From Mesorhizobium sp. (GTDB lineage Bacteria; Pseudomonadota; Alphaproteobacteria; Rhizobiales; Rhizobiaceae), in contig SAJS01000002.1 in assembly GCA_004017535.1 (NCBI GenBank), forward strand, positions 186,001-250,000: a DNA stretch of 64,000 nt, given 5' to 3'. How positions within the stretch are numbered: position 1 is the stretch's first letter; each line of letters begins with the position of its first letter. Below, in pieces: positions 43,544 through 51,367 of this stretch. Position numbers and translations under genes: made by a program. The notes under the pieces are model-generated. The model saw nothing but the letters and a program-made list of their open reading frames with translations, was not told where the DNA came from and did no database searches.

Positions 43544-44275
43544 TCAGCCCAGCGTCTCTTTGAAAAACGTCGTCAGCCGCTTCCAATGCCTCTCCGCGCC
43601 CACCTCATCGTAGACGCTGTGGTCCTTTATGCACCAGCCATGGCCGACGCCGACATAGTTCTCGATCGTATGGTTGACCTCTGCCACCCTGAGCGCCTCC
43701 GCCAGCCGCGCCGACTGCTCGGGCGGGAAGCTGCCGTCGACGCCGGCGACGCCGACATAGACGCGCGCCTTGATCGAAGCCGCTTTGCGATGCGGGCTGT
43801 CGGCCGCGTCGCTGGCCAGATTACCGCCATGGAAGCTTGCCGCGGCAACGATACGGTCCGGGTAGCTCGCCGCCGCGTTCAACGCCCGCGCGCCGCCCAT
43901 GCAATAGCCGACGACGCCGATCGGTCCGCCAATGCCCTCGGCCGCGAACGCGTCGAGGAAGGCGCTGCCGTCGCGGATGGTCATGCCCTGCGTCGTACCG
44001 CCGCTCAGCATCAACAGCAGGGCCTTGGTCTTTGCCTCGGTGAACGCGGTTTTGGGATCGAAGGGGCCATAGGGCGCATAGCGGTAGAAGAGATCGGGCA
44101 GCAGCACGGCATAGCCATGCCCCGCGAGGCGCTCCGCCATCTGGTCGAGCACCGGACGCGGACCGAAAATATCCATGTAGAGGATGATTCCGGCCTTGGC
44201 CGGCGCGGCTGGACGAAACAGCCGAGCCTTCGCCGTGCCGTCCTGGGTCTTGATCTCGATGTCCCGCTTCGTCAT
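43544..44275 (-). CDS. dienelactone hydrolase family protein
   Basis: 243-residue alpha/beta-hydrolase with a cysteine nucleophile in VVGYCMGGARAL, Asp in GVAGVDGSFPPE and His in YVGVGHGWCIKD. The family hydrolyses dienelactones or related esters; substrate unknown. The start at 44275 (MTKRDIEIKTQDG) is chosen; an in-frame upstream extension is rejected. It stands between the sigma factor operon and a ferredoxin-like gene. Confidence 0.85.
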   Translation of the reverse strand: MTKRDIEIKTQDGTAKARLFRPAAPAKAGIILYMDIFGPRPVLDQMAERLAGHGYAVLLPDLFYRYAPYGPFDPKTAFTEAKTKALLLMLSGGTTQGMTIRDGSAFLDAFAAEGIGGPIGVVGYCMGGARALNAAASYPDRIVAAASFHGGNLASDAADSPHRKAASIKARVYVGVAGVDGSFPPEQSARLAEALRVAEVNHTIENYVGVGHGWCIKDHSVYDEVGAERHWKRLTTFFKETLG

Positions 44276-44379
44276 TGCGCGCTCCGCTTGTTGCCACGCG
44301 ATAGATATCTGCGCCGCTCGCCAGGGCAAGCCACGACATCTCAATGGCGGTCAAGTTTCCGTGCGGTCCGGAAGAATGT

Positions 44380-45069
44380 CTACACCCCGGCGAACGCCGC
44401 CATATGGAAGGCCTGGATATCAGCCGGATAGCGATACTCAGCGCCATAGGGACAGGCGTTGCGGTCGAGGCAGCCGCCGCTCCGGCAGGGCTCGCCTCGC
44501 GGTCCGCGCACATGCGCCAGACACGCCTGGTGCGCAAAGCCATCCACCGAATAGGCGTCCACCGGACAGGATTTCAGGCAGGGTTTTTCGACACATGTGT
44601 CGCAAAGATGAATCGCTGCATGAGGTTCGGGAACAGAAATCTCGCCCTCGAACAGCAACGCGCCGCGATAGGCATGCCAAAGCCCATACTGAGGATGCAT
44701 GAGGATGCCGAGCGGCGACGGCCTCAGCGCTTCCGCCCGCATCGCCCATTGCTGGAACGGCAGGTAAGGCCGGTCTGAAGGCGAAACGGCACGCGCGCCG
44801 AAGCCTTGCGCGACCGCGCCGATCACCTCACGCGCCCAGCTGTCGAGCGGATTGGCGATGGCCCGAGGCTGTCCCTCGAGCCAGCGTTGGAAATATGGCC
44901 ATGGCGCCGCGCCCGCCTGTCCAACAAGGAGCACCGATTTGGCTGGAAAGCCGGAAAGTCCGGCTGGCGCCATCTCATCGTCGCCAAAAGTGAAACCGCT
45001 GCGAAGGATCAGGCCATTGGCCGCGAGCGCGGCCGCAATCTCCTCGGCCGTGCCGCGCGAAAAAGTCAT
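44380..45069 (-). CDS. 4Fe-4S ferredoxin-type protein near the corrinoid genes
   Basis: 229 residues. A C-terminal part has eight Cys suited to two [4Fe-4S] clusters: CDTCVEKPCLKSCPVDAY, then a second set around HQACLAHV, GEPCRSGGC and RNACPYGAEY. The N-terminal half has no motif I can name, but the arrangement is like QueG-type epoxyqueuosine reductase. Encoded next to the second MttB gene on the same strand. In corrinoid systems such proteins reduce cob(II)alamin, so electron supply for reactivation is a reasonable guess, not shown. Confidence 0.75.
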   Translation of the reverse strand: MTFSRGTAEEIAAALAANGLILRSGFTFGDDEMAPAGLSGFPAKSVLLVGQAGAAPWPYFQRWLEGQPRAIANPLDSWAREVIGAVAQGFGARAVSPSDRPYLPFQQWAMRAEALRPSPLGILMHPQYGLWHAYRGALLFEGEISVPEPHAAIHLCDTCVEKPCLKSCPVDAYSVDGFAHQACLAHVRGPRGEPCRSGGCLDRNACPYGAEYRYPADIQAFHMAAFAGV

Positions 45070-45158
45070 CTCTTCCGGTCCGGGTCGGAGAACGCGCTCC
45101 GCCAGACTTCCTTGTGAATGATGTCGGCCACTTTAGCCCGGCCTGAATCGGGCTCCTT

Positions 45159-46733
45159 TCACGTGAAGGCGTCCGGCATCGAGCCTTTCTTCTTGGCGAT
45201 GAACTCCTTCAGCGCCTCGTCGATGGCCGGATCGAGATGCGGCGCCTCGTAGCTCTCCAGCCAGCGGCGGGCTAGCTCGTTGGCGCGCTGCGGCGCGGTC
45301 TTCTCGCCCTCGGCCAGCCACTGCTCATAGGAATTGTTGTCGGCGATGTTCGAGCGGTAGAAGGCCGTCTGGAAATTCGCCTGGGTGTGATCGCAGCCGA
45401 GATAATGGCTGCCCGGACCGACCTGGCGGATGGCGTCCATCGCCTGGCCGTTTTCCGACAGGTCGACGCCCTCGCAGAACTTCTGCTGCATGCCGAGCTG
45501 ATCGATGTCCATCATGAATTTCTCGTAGCAGGAGGCGAGACCGCCCTCGAGCCAACCCGCCGAATGCAGCACGAAATTGGTGCCTGCAAGGATCGTCGAG
45601 TTGAGCGTGTTGGCGCTCTCATAGGCCGCCTGCGCATCCGGGATCTTCGAGGCGCAGAGCGAGCCGCCGGTGCGGAACGGCAGGCCGAGCCGCCGCGCCA
45701 GCTGGGCAGCGCCGTAGGAGACCAGCGACGGCTCCGGCGTGCCGAAGGTCGGCGCGCCGGACTGCATCGAGATCGACGAGGCGAAGGTGCCGAACAGCAC
45801 CGGCGCGCCGGGCTTGATCAGCTGCGTGAACGAGGCGCCGGCGAGCACTTCTGCCAGCACCTGCGTCAGTGTGCCGGCGACCGTCACCGGGCTCATCGCA
45901 CCGGCCAGGATGAAGGGCGTGACGATACAGGCCTGGTTGTGGCGCGAATAGACTTTCAGCGCGCCGAGCATCGTCTCGTCGAACACCATCGGCGAGTTGG
46001 CGTTGATCAGGCTGGTCAGCACCGTGTTGTTCTCGACGAAGTCGTCGCCGAACACGAGCTTGGCCATCGCCACCGTGTCCTCGGCCCGCTCCGGCGCGGT
46101 CACAGAGCCCATGAACGGCTTGTCCGAGTAACGGATATGCGCGTAGATCATATCGAGATGGCGCTTGTTGACCGGCACGTCGACCGGCTCACACACCGTG
46201 CCGCCCGAATGGTGGATCGAAGGCGCCATGTAAGCGAGCTTCACGAAATTCTGGAAATCCTCGATCGTCGCGTAGCGGCGGTTGCCGTCAAGATCGCGCA
46301 CGAAGGGCGGGCCGTAGACCGGCGCGAACACGGTCGCGTTGCCGCCGATCTGTACCGAGCGTTCCGGGTTGCGCGCATGCTGGGTGTAGATGGAAGGCGC
46401 GGTCTTCAGCAGCGAGCGGCAGAGCCCCTTAGGGAAATGCACGCGCTCGCCCTTGACGTCGGCGCCCGCTTCTTTCCACAGCGCCAGCGCCTCGGCGTCA
46501 TCGCGAAAGATGATGCCGATCTCTTCCAGCACCGTGTCGGTGTTCTTCTCGATCAGCGCCAGGCCTTCCTCGTTGAGGACCTCGTAGACGTTGATCTTGC
46601 GCTTGATGTAGGTGAGCTGGGTGCCCGGACCGCCGCCTGAACGGGCTGCCCGGCGTGCCGCCGCGCCGCCGCTGGCGCCGCGACCGCGTCGTCCACCCGG
46701 CGCTTCCTGCTCGACTGCCGCGTTATCGCTCAT
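45159..46733 (-). CDS. MttB-family (non-pyrrolysine) methyltransferase 2
   Basis: 524 residues, a second MttB superfamily member with the same landmarks as the first (IVTPFILAGAMSPVTVAGTL, KPGAPVLFG, SGAPTFGTPE, HSAGWLEGGLASCYEK), but clearly diverged, so a different substrate is possible. No in-frame stop. The N terminus (about residues 13-36) is Arg/Gly/Ala-rich (GGRRGRGASGGAAARRAARS). AGGAAG lies before the ATG. Divergent from the corrinoid-protein gene across about 270 bases, which makes them a natural pair: methyltransferase plus its corrinoid partner. Confidence 0.87.
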   Translation of the reverse strand: MSDNAAVEQEAPGGRRGRGASGGAAARRAARSGGGPGTQLTYIKRKINVYEVLNEEGLALIEKNTDTVLEEIGIIFRDDAEALALWKEAGADVKGERVHFPKGLCRSLLKTAPSIYTQHARNPERSVQIGGNATVFAPVYGPPFVRDLDGNRRYATIEDFQNFVKLAYMAPSIHHSGGTVCEPVDVPVNKRHLDMIYAHIRYSDKPFMGSVTAPERAEDTVAMAKLVFGDDFVENNTVLTSLINANSPMVFDETMLGALKVYSRHNQACIVTPFILAGAMSPVTVAGTLTQVLAEVLAGASFTQLIKPGAPVLFGTFASSISMQSGAPTFGTPEPSLVSYGAAQLARRLGLPFRTGGSLCASKIPDAQAAYESANTLNSTILAGTNFVLHSAGWLEGGLASCYEKFMMDIDQLGMQQKFCEGVDLSENGQAMDAIRQVGPGSHYLGCDHTQANFQTAFYRSNIADNNSYEQWLAEGEKTAPQRANELARRWLESYEAPHLDPAIDEALKEFIAKKKGSMPDAFT

Positions 46734-46845
46734 GATCGTTCTTCCTGTAACTTGGCCTGAATTGGCTGGGCGGCCCGTCGCTGCCGCCTCTTGCCTGGAT
46801 CGTAGCCATGCACCCTATTGGAAACGGCCAGCCAGCGCCAACACC

Positions 46846-46911
46846 TGTCGCAAAATCGACAAGAAAAGCGCCAATTTTTCAGTCGCTTTCCTTTTGCGGG
46901 AAGTCGCAAAT
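46846..46911. promoter_or_regulatory. inverted repeats in the MttB2/corrinoid divergent promoter
   Basis: TGTCG-CAAAAT-CGACA (46846-46861) is a perfect inverted repeat. A second element, TTTGCG (46893-46898) with CGCAAA (46905-46910), includes the 9-mer GTCGCAAAT (46903-46911). The identical 9-mer forms both halves of a perfect palindrome before the GlxA-type regulator gene at 61531-61552. This suggests, without proof, control of the divergent pair by that regulator. Confidence 0.5.
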
Positions 46912-47005
46912 CAGCTATGGCTAGCTTGCCCTCGCGGGTTAGGTATTGGCGCATCGATTTTTAGGCTGCCGCAGTCATTCCCAGCAGCAAGGAGCCCGAG
47001 GAAAA

Positions 47006-47704
47006 ATGGCCGACGACGAGATCATCCTTTCCGAGCTTTCCGACGAGGAGCTTGTGCAGCAGATGCACGACGACCTCTATGACGGTCTGAAGGAAGAAAT
47101 CGAGGAAGGCACCAACATCCTTCTGGAGCGCAATTGGGCGCCTTACAAGGTGCTGACCGAAGCGCTGGTCGAGGGCATGCGCATCGTCGGCGAGGATTTT
47201 CGCGACGGCATCCTGTTCGTGCCGGAAGTGCTGCTTTCGGCCAACGCCATGAAAGCCGGCATGGCGATCCTTCGTCCGCTGCTCGCCGCCACCGGCGCGC
47301 CGAAGCAGGGCAAGATGGTGATCGGCACCGTCAAGGGCGACATTCACGACATCGGCAAGAACCTCGTCGGCATGATGATGGAAGGCGCCGGCTTCGACGT
47401 CATCGACCTCGGCATCAACAACGCGGTCGAGAAATATCTCGACGCCATCGAGCAGCACCAGCCCGACATCATCGGCATGTCGGCGCTGCTCACCACCACC
47501 ATGCCCTATATGAAGGTCGTCATCGACACGATGAAGGAAAAGGGCATCCGCGACGATTATGTCGTCCTAGTCGGTGGCGCGCCGCTCAATGAGGAGTTCG
47601 GCAAGGCCGTAGGCGCCGACGCCTATTGCCGCGACGCCGCCGTGGCGGTCGAGACGGCCAAGGACTTCATGAAGCGCAAGCACAACGTTCGCGCTTCCGC
47701 CTGA
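47006..47704 (+). CDS. corrinoid (B12-binding) methyl carrier protein, MtbC/MttC/MtgC type
   Basis: 232 residues, the usual size of corrinoid proteins of methylamine and betaine systems. An N-terminal helical B12-cap (about 10-85, LVQQMHDDLYDGLKEEI) precedes a Rossmann-type B12-binding domain with the base-off histidine in VKGDIHDIGKNLVG (DxHxxG) and later MSALLTTTMPYMKVVI and VVLVGGAPLNEEFG. It accepts the methyl group from an MttB-type enzyme and hands it to a methyl-THF-forming partner. It has AAGGAG upstream, and an intrinsic terminator follows. Divergent from MttB2. Confidence 0.93.
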   Translation: MADDEIILSELSDEELVQQMHDDLYDGLKEEIEEGTNILLERNWAPYKVLTEALVEGMRIVGEDFRDGILFVPEVLLSANAMKAGMAILRPLLAATGAPKQGKMVIGTVKGDIHDIGKNLVGMMMEGAGFDVIDLGINNAVEKYLDAIEQHQPDIIGMSALLTTTMPYMKVVIDTMKEKGIRDDYVVLVGGAPLNEEFGKAVGADAYCRDAAVAVETAKDFMKRKHNVRASA

Positions 47705-47726
47705 TACGAGGCATCAGGATGGACCT

Positions 47727-47758
47727 AAAAAAGCCGCGCCTTGCAGCGCGGCTTTTTT
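47727..47758 (+). terminator. strong intrinsic terminator after the corrinoid protein gene
   Basis: A 13-bp perfect stem (AAAAAAGCCGCGC / GCGCGGCTTTTTT, 47727-47739 and 47746-47758) with a 6-base loop and a T-run of six. The A-tract on the left makes it bidirectional, so it can also stop the convergent entericidin-like gene. Confidence 0.85.
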
Positions 47759-47786
47759 GTTCCCAGATGATGGAAAAGGCTGCCGA

Positions 47787-47921
47787 TCAGTTGACAGTGT
47801 CCTTGACCGCCCTTGCCGTCGATTTGACGTCCTTGCCGACGCCCCGGATGGTGTTGGCGCAGGCGGTGAGCGCAAGCGCGCAGGCCAGGATGGCGATCGG
47901 CGCGACGCGTAGCAGTTTCAT
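47787..47921 (-). CDS. entericidin-like small lipoprotein
   Basis: 44 residues: MKLLRVAPIAILACALALTAC with a lipobox (LTAC), then ANTIRGVGKDVKSTA and a short Lys/Asp tail. The GVGKDVK segment is typical of the entericidin A/B family. The signal-peptidase II Cys is residue 21. GGGAG lies upstream of the ATG at 47921. A membrane-attached small lipoprotein, possibly toxin- or stress-related as in enterics; its function here is unknown. Confidence 0.75.
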   Translation of the reverse strand: MKLLRVAPIAILACALALTACANTIRGVGKDVKSTARAVKDTVN

Positions 47922-47974
47922 GAACGGTGTCTCCCTCGACAGATATTAAGCCCCGCAGCGAAAGCCGGCCCGAC

Positions 47975-48604
47975 TTGGTCAAGACGCAAAAAACGGAACC
48001 GAATCAAACAGACAGGCTGCTCGTCATCGCCTGCGGGATGATTGCGCGCGAAGTTTTGGCCGTCAAGCAACAGCTAAAGCTCGACCATCTCGAGCTGACC
48101 TGCCTGCCGGCCGAGTTCCATTTCTATCCGGACCGCATCGCGCCGGCGATGGACAAGGCGATCGAGAAGGCCAAGGCGGAGGGCTACGATCACATCTTCG
48201 TCGGCTATGCCGACTGCGGCACGGGCGGCCTGCTCGATCGCGTCATCGAGAAGCACGGCGTCGAGCGCATGGCCGGGCCGCACTGCTTTGCCTTCTACCA
48301 GGGCATGGACGCCTATGCGAAGGTCGCCGATGGCGACATGATGTCGTTCTACATGACCGACTTCCTGTGCCGCCAGTTTGAGGCCTTCTTCATCAAGCCG
48401 CTCGGCCTCGACCGGCATCCCGAGCTGATCAAGGACTATTTCGGCAATTACGAGAAGCTGATTTATCTCGCCCAGACCGACGATCCGGAACTCGACAAGG
48501 TCGCCGAGAAGGCTGCGGTTATGCTCGGCCTCGCGTACGAGCGCCGCCGGACTGGCTATGGTGATCTGAGGGCCGAGCTGGCGCGGGCGGCGGAATCTGG
48601 CTGA
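47975..48604 (+). CDS. DUF1638 protein, accessory to methyl-transfer systems
   Basis: About 209 residues, soluble, with conserved DUF1638 pieces: LLVIACGMIAREVLAV at the start, YPDRIAPAMDKAIEKA, GYADCGTGGLLDRVIEK and AGPHCFAFYQGM. Several Cys and His are conserved, so metal or cofactor binding is possible. Genes of this family are often found beside corrinoid methyltransferase genes, but the function is unknown. The start is uncertain: no ATG, TTG 47975 is preferred, GTG 47927 overlaps the divergent lipoprotein gene. Confidence 0.75.
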   Translation: MVKTQKTEPNQTDRLLVIACGMIAREVLAVKQQLKLDHLELTCLPAEFHFYPDRIAPAMDKAIEKAKAEGYDHIFVGYADCGTGGLLDRVIEKHGVERMAGPHCFAFYQGMDAYAKVADGDMMSFYMTDFLCRQFEAFFIKPLGLDRHPELIKDYFGNYEKLIYLAQTDDPELDKVAEKAAVMLGLAYERRRTGYGDLRAELARAAESG

Positions 48605-48627
48605 GACTTTCGATCGGGGGGAATTCC

Positions 48628-49206
48628 ATGCCGGCTGGACCTTTGCTCCTCGCTTTGCTCGTGAGCGTCTGCATGGCCCTGCCGGCATACGCCGACGGCG
48701 AGGTGCAGAAGCTGATCACCGCCGCCGACAAGGCGCGGCTGGATAAGTATGGCGAGACGCGCAAGGCCGCCCTCGAGGTGGCAAAGGCCGGCAATCCGGC
48801 GGAGGTCAAGCAGTTGGATGACCTGCTCGCCAAGCCGCTCGTCGCCTTCTCCGACACGGACCTCACCGGCAACTGGAAATGCCGCACCATCAAGGCCGGC
48901 GGCTTGAGCCCGCTGATCATCTATGGCTGGTTCAGGTGCAAGGTGACCGACGACGGCTCCGTCTGGCGGCTTACCAAGATCAGCGGCTCGCAACGCACCA
49001 CCGGTCGCTTCTTCGACGATGGCGAGAAGCGCTCGATCTATCTCGGCTCGTTCTCGGTGAACAACGACAAGGCCAAGCCCTATGGCAGCGGTCCTGAGAG
49101 CGATCAGGTCGGCTACGCCTTCCGCAACAGTGCCACCGAATGGCGCATCGAATTCCCCGCACCCTATTACGAATCCAAGCTCGACATCATGGAATTCAAG
49201 CGCTGA
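48628..49206 (+). CDS. exported DUF4893-like protein
   Basis: 192 residues beginning with a signal peptide (LLLALLVSVCMALPAYA). The mature part has LTGNWKCRTIKAGG, YGWFRCKVTDDG, RTTGRFFDD and RNSATEWRIEFPAPYYESK, resembling the DUF4893 family. It probably acts in the periplasm; function unknown. It lies 23 bases after DUF1638 with GGGGG upstream, and may share its transcript. Confidence 0.68.
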   Translation: MPAGPLLLALLVSVCMALPAYADGEVQKLITAADKARLDKYGETRKAALEVAKAGNPAEVKQLDDLLAKPLVAFSDTDLTGNWKCRTIKAGGLSPLIIYGWFRCKVTDDGSVWRLTKISGSQRTTGRFFDDGEKRSIYLGSFSVNNDKAKPYGSGPESDQVGYAFRNSATEWRIEFPAPYYESKLDIMEFKR

Positions 49207-49281
49207 GCCGGGTACTGAAACGCCTCCGGCACACCAAGGGTTAACCCGCCCCGCATAGCATGCGCCCGGTTTTCAAAGCGG

Positions 49282-50073
49282 GTGCTTGCCGTGGCGGCGT
49301 CGGAATCGAGTAGGCGACCCATCGTGGTCGTCACAGAAGGTGGTCCGCATATCTGGGCCATCGTCAATGCGCTCGCCGATCGGATCGGTTCTGTCAGCGT
49401 CATCCTCGAAGCCCCTGAATCCAAAAAGCGCCTGCTCATGGGCCGCGCGCGGCGGCAGGGCTGGATCTCGGCCATCGGCCAGCTCGGCACGATGGTGCTG
49501 ACGAGACTCGGCAAGCGCTTTCTGGCCGGTCATGCCGAACGGCTGATCGCCGAGGAAAAGCTCGATACCGAGCCGCGGCAGGGCCAGGCAATCATCCACG
49601 TGCCCTCGGCCAACGGGCCGGAATGCCTGAAGGAAATCGTGAGCATCAATCCTGGCGTCGTCCTGCTCGCCGGCTGCAGGCTGCTGTCCAAGGACATGCT
49701 AGCCAAGATGCCTTGCCCGGTGCTCAACTATCACGCCGGCATCGCGCCAAAATATCGCGGCATGAATGGCGGCTACTGGGCGCTGGCCTCCGGCGACGCA
49801 CAAAACTTCGGCACGACCGTTCACCTGGTCGATGCCGGCGTCGACACCGGCGGCGTGCTCAAGCAGGCGCGCGGCAAGCCCAGGACGGGCGACACCATCG
49901 CCAGCTACGCGCTGCGCCAGGCAGCGTTTTCGCGCGATATCTGCGTCGAGGCGGTCAGCGACGCGCTGGCCGGTAGGCTGGAAACCATCGACCCCGGACT
50001 GCCGTCCAAGCAGTGGTTTCACCCGACGATCTGGTTCTACCTCTGGACGGGCTTGACCAAGCGCGTCTGGTAG
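49282..50073 (+). CDS. formyltransferase-family protein
   Basis: 263 residues with the N-formyltransferase active-site signature: Asn and His in LNYHAGIAPKYRG and Asp in HLVDAGVDTGGVL, as in methionyl-tRNA and sugar formyltransferases. The N-terminal lobe is less conserved, so the substrate is not the tRNA for certain. Such enzymes use 10-formyl-THF, which links it loosely to the folate chemistry around it. It starts with GTG 49282 (GTG 49291 is an alternative). Confidence 0.72.
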   Translation: MLAVAASESSRRPIVVVTEGGPHIWAIVNALADRIGSVSVILEAPESKKRLLMGRARRQGWISAIGQLGTMVLTRLGKRFLAGHAERLIAEEKLDTEPRQGQAIIHVPSANGPECLKEIVSINPGVVLLAGCRLLSKDMLAKMPCPVLNYHAGIAPKYRGMNGGYWALASGDAQNFGTTVHLVDAGVDTGGVLKQARGKPRTGDTIASYALRQAAFSRDICVEAVSDALAGRLETIDPGLPSKQWFHPTIWFYLWTGLTKRVW

Positions 50074-50092
50074 CACTGTCAGGCAGGCGGTT

Positions 50093-50111
50093 TGTATGCT
50101 ATTGTCATACA
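50093..50111. promoter_or_regulatory. inverted repeat before the toxin-antitoxin operon
   Basis: TGTATG (50093-50098) and CATACA (50106-50111) with a 7-base gap. It sits immediately before the DUF1778 antitoxin gene; antitoxins of this type usually bind such sites to repress their own operon. Confidence 0.55.
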
Positions 50112-50127
50112 GAAAGTGAGATCTACC

Positions 50128-50394
50128 ATGTCTAATATGGCTCCTCTCAGCGTCCGGGTGACGTTGGACGAACGCGAGATACTTGAAGCCGCCGCAAGCC
50201 AAGCCAACACCAATCTCAGTGACTTTATCCGCCGCAAAGCAGTCGAAGCCGCTGAAATGGAGGTGTTGGACGGACGTCTCGTAGCGATCCCGGCTGCAGA
50301 TTGGGAAAAGTTTGAGGCTTGGGCGAAGTCGCCGCCGCGGGCGCGCGCCGGTCTGCAAAAGCTCGCTGCATCGCAGCCTGTATGGCAGGACTGA
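50128..50394 (+). CDS. DUF1778 antitoxin (ribbon-helix-helix)
   Basis: 88 residues. N-terminal ribbon-helix-helix DNA-binding half (PLSVRVTLDEREILEAAASQ, then NTNLSDFIRRKAVEAA), followed by a C-terminal segment that neutralises the partner. The TacA family pairs with a GNAT acetyltransferase toxin. The start at 50128 is chosen; a palindrome lies upstream. The stop overlaps the start of the toxin gene by 13 bases, the standard arrangement. Confidence 0.85.
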   Translation: MSNMAPLSVRVTLDEREILEAAASQANTNLSDFIRRKAVEAAEMEVLDGRLVAIPAADWEKFEAWAKSPPRARAGLQKLAASQPVWQD

Positions 50395-50891
50395 CAGAAC
50401 CTCGACCGCTTGCTGCGGACGACGACAGAGACGCCTTCGACTGCGGTCGTGAGTCGCTGAACAATTGGTTTCGCCGCAATGCCTGGCGCAATCAACAAGA
50501 CGGAATCTCGCGCACCAGCATCATATGCGCAAACGGTCTCATTGCCGCCTATGTCGCCCTCAGCGCCGGCCAGATCGAACGGGCATATCTGCCAAAGTCT
50601 TCGCAACGCAATCGCCCTGATCCGATCCCCATAATTCTGCTTGGCCAACTTGCCGTGGATCTTCGCTATCAAAATCGAGGATGCCGACGTTCGCTTCTCT
50701 TATTTGCGCTCCGCACTGCGGTACGATTGTCGGCCGACATCGGATGCTTCGGCGTCCTCATCCACCCGCTCGACGAAACGGTGAGAGACTTCTATCGCAG
50801 CTTCGATTTCGAAGACCTGCCGTTCGATCCGAAACGAAGTATGATCGTGCGTATCGCCGACTTGAGAGAAAGCGGCTTCGGCTACGAATAA
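50382..50891 (+). CDS. GNAT-family acetyltransferase toxin (TacT-like)
   Basis: 169 residues of the TacT toxin type, which acetylates aminoacyl-tRNA and stalls translation. It starts inside the antitoxin gene (MAGLTEPRPLAADDDRDAF). Acetyl-CoA binding is in LGQLAVDLRYQNRGCRRSLL, but where most homologs have the pattern Q-x-x-G-x-G this reads QNRGCR, so the second Gly is missing. The catalytic Tyr is kept (RDFYRSFDFE). It may be weakly active or inactive; this needs a test. Confidence 0.8.
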   Translation: MAGLTEPRPLAADDDRDAFDCGRESLNNWFRRNAWRNQQDGISRTSIICANGLIAAYVALSAGQIERAYLPKSSQRNRPDPIPIILLGQLAVDLRYQNRGCRRSLLLFALRTAVRLSADIGCFGVLIHPLDETVRDFYRSFDFEDLPFDPKRSMIVRIADLRESGFGYE

Positions 50892-51064
50892 GGCAAGTTT
50901 CGAGAGCATGCGGTGCTGCGCGTCTGGTGATCAGCCGGCGACGATTCCAGCATTCGCTTTGCGCCATCGCCTGCGTCGCTTTTGAAGGGGCGCGCGTCGT
51001 CCCATAACAAGCGGCCCAACAGCGCATGCGGCAATGCTCCAACATATCGAGGAGTTGAGAATTC

Positions 51065-51367
51065 ATGGCCGATCTGATCGTCGTCTATTGGCGCGACATT
51101 CCCGCCCAGGTCATCGTCAAGAAGGGCCGGCAGAACGCCAAGCGCGAACTGCCGCTGCGCTTCACCGAGGCAATCGACATGTGCGCCATGCGCACCGGCG
51201 CCGGCGGCACCGACGACTATCTGGCGGAATGGCGCAAGGCCGACCCGGTTCCGGTCGGCGACGACATCGAGGCCGAGGTCGAGAAGGCCTATCAGGAACT
51301 CGACGCGAAATATGATCGCGAGCGGCTGGTCGCTCTGGTCAAGGCTGGCGGGAAAGAAAATGTCTGA
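51065..51367 (+). CDS. 'virulence factor' family protein of the MetV-MetF operon
   Basis: 100 residues matching the family annotated as virulence factor (PF13769-type), despite the name found in non-pathogens: MADLIVVYWRDIPAQVIVK, AKRELPLRFTEAIDMCAMRT and GTDDYLAEWRKADPVPVG. No known activity. It is translationally coupled to the next gene: its stop (51365-51367) lies inside it. GAGGAG lies upstream. Its constant presence before a MetV-like gene in my recall suggests a job in that complex; it is not a virulence gene by any evidence here. Confidence 0.75.
   Translation: MADLIVVYWRDIPAQVIVKKGRQNAKRELPLRFTEAIDMCAMRTGAGGTDDYLAEWRKADPVPVGDDIEAEVEKAYQELDAKYDRERLVALVKAGGKENV

Noticed and set aside
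44589-44602. 14-base palindrome CGACACATGTGTCG
   Set aside because: It lies within the ferredoxin coding region at the cluster-binding Cys codons and is explained by coding constraint.
28678-46733. Pyrrolysine use in the MttB-type genes
   Set aside because: Neither gene has an in-frame amber codon, and no pyl genes are in the window; they are non-pyrrolysine members.
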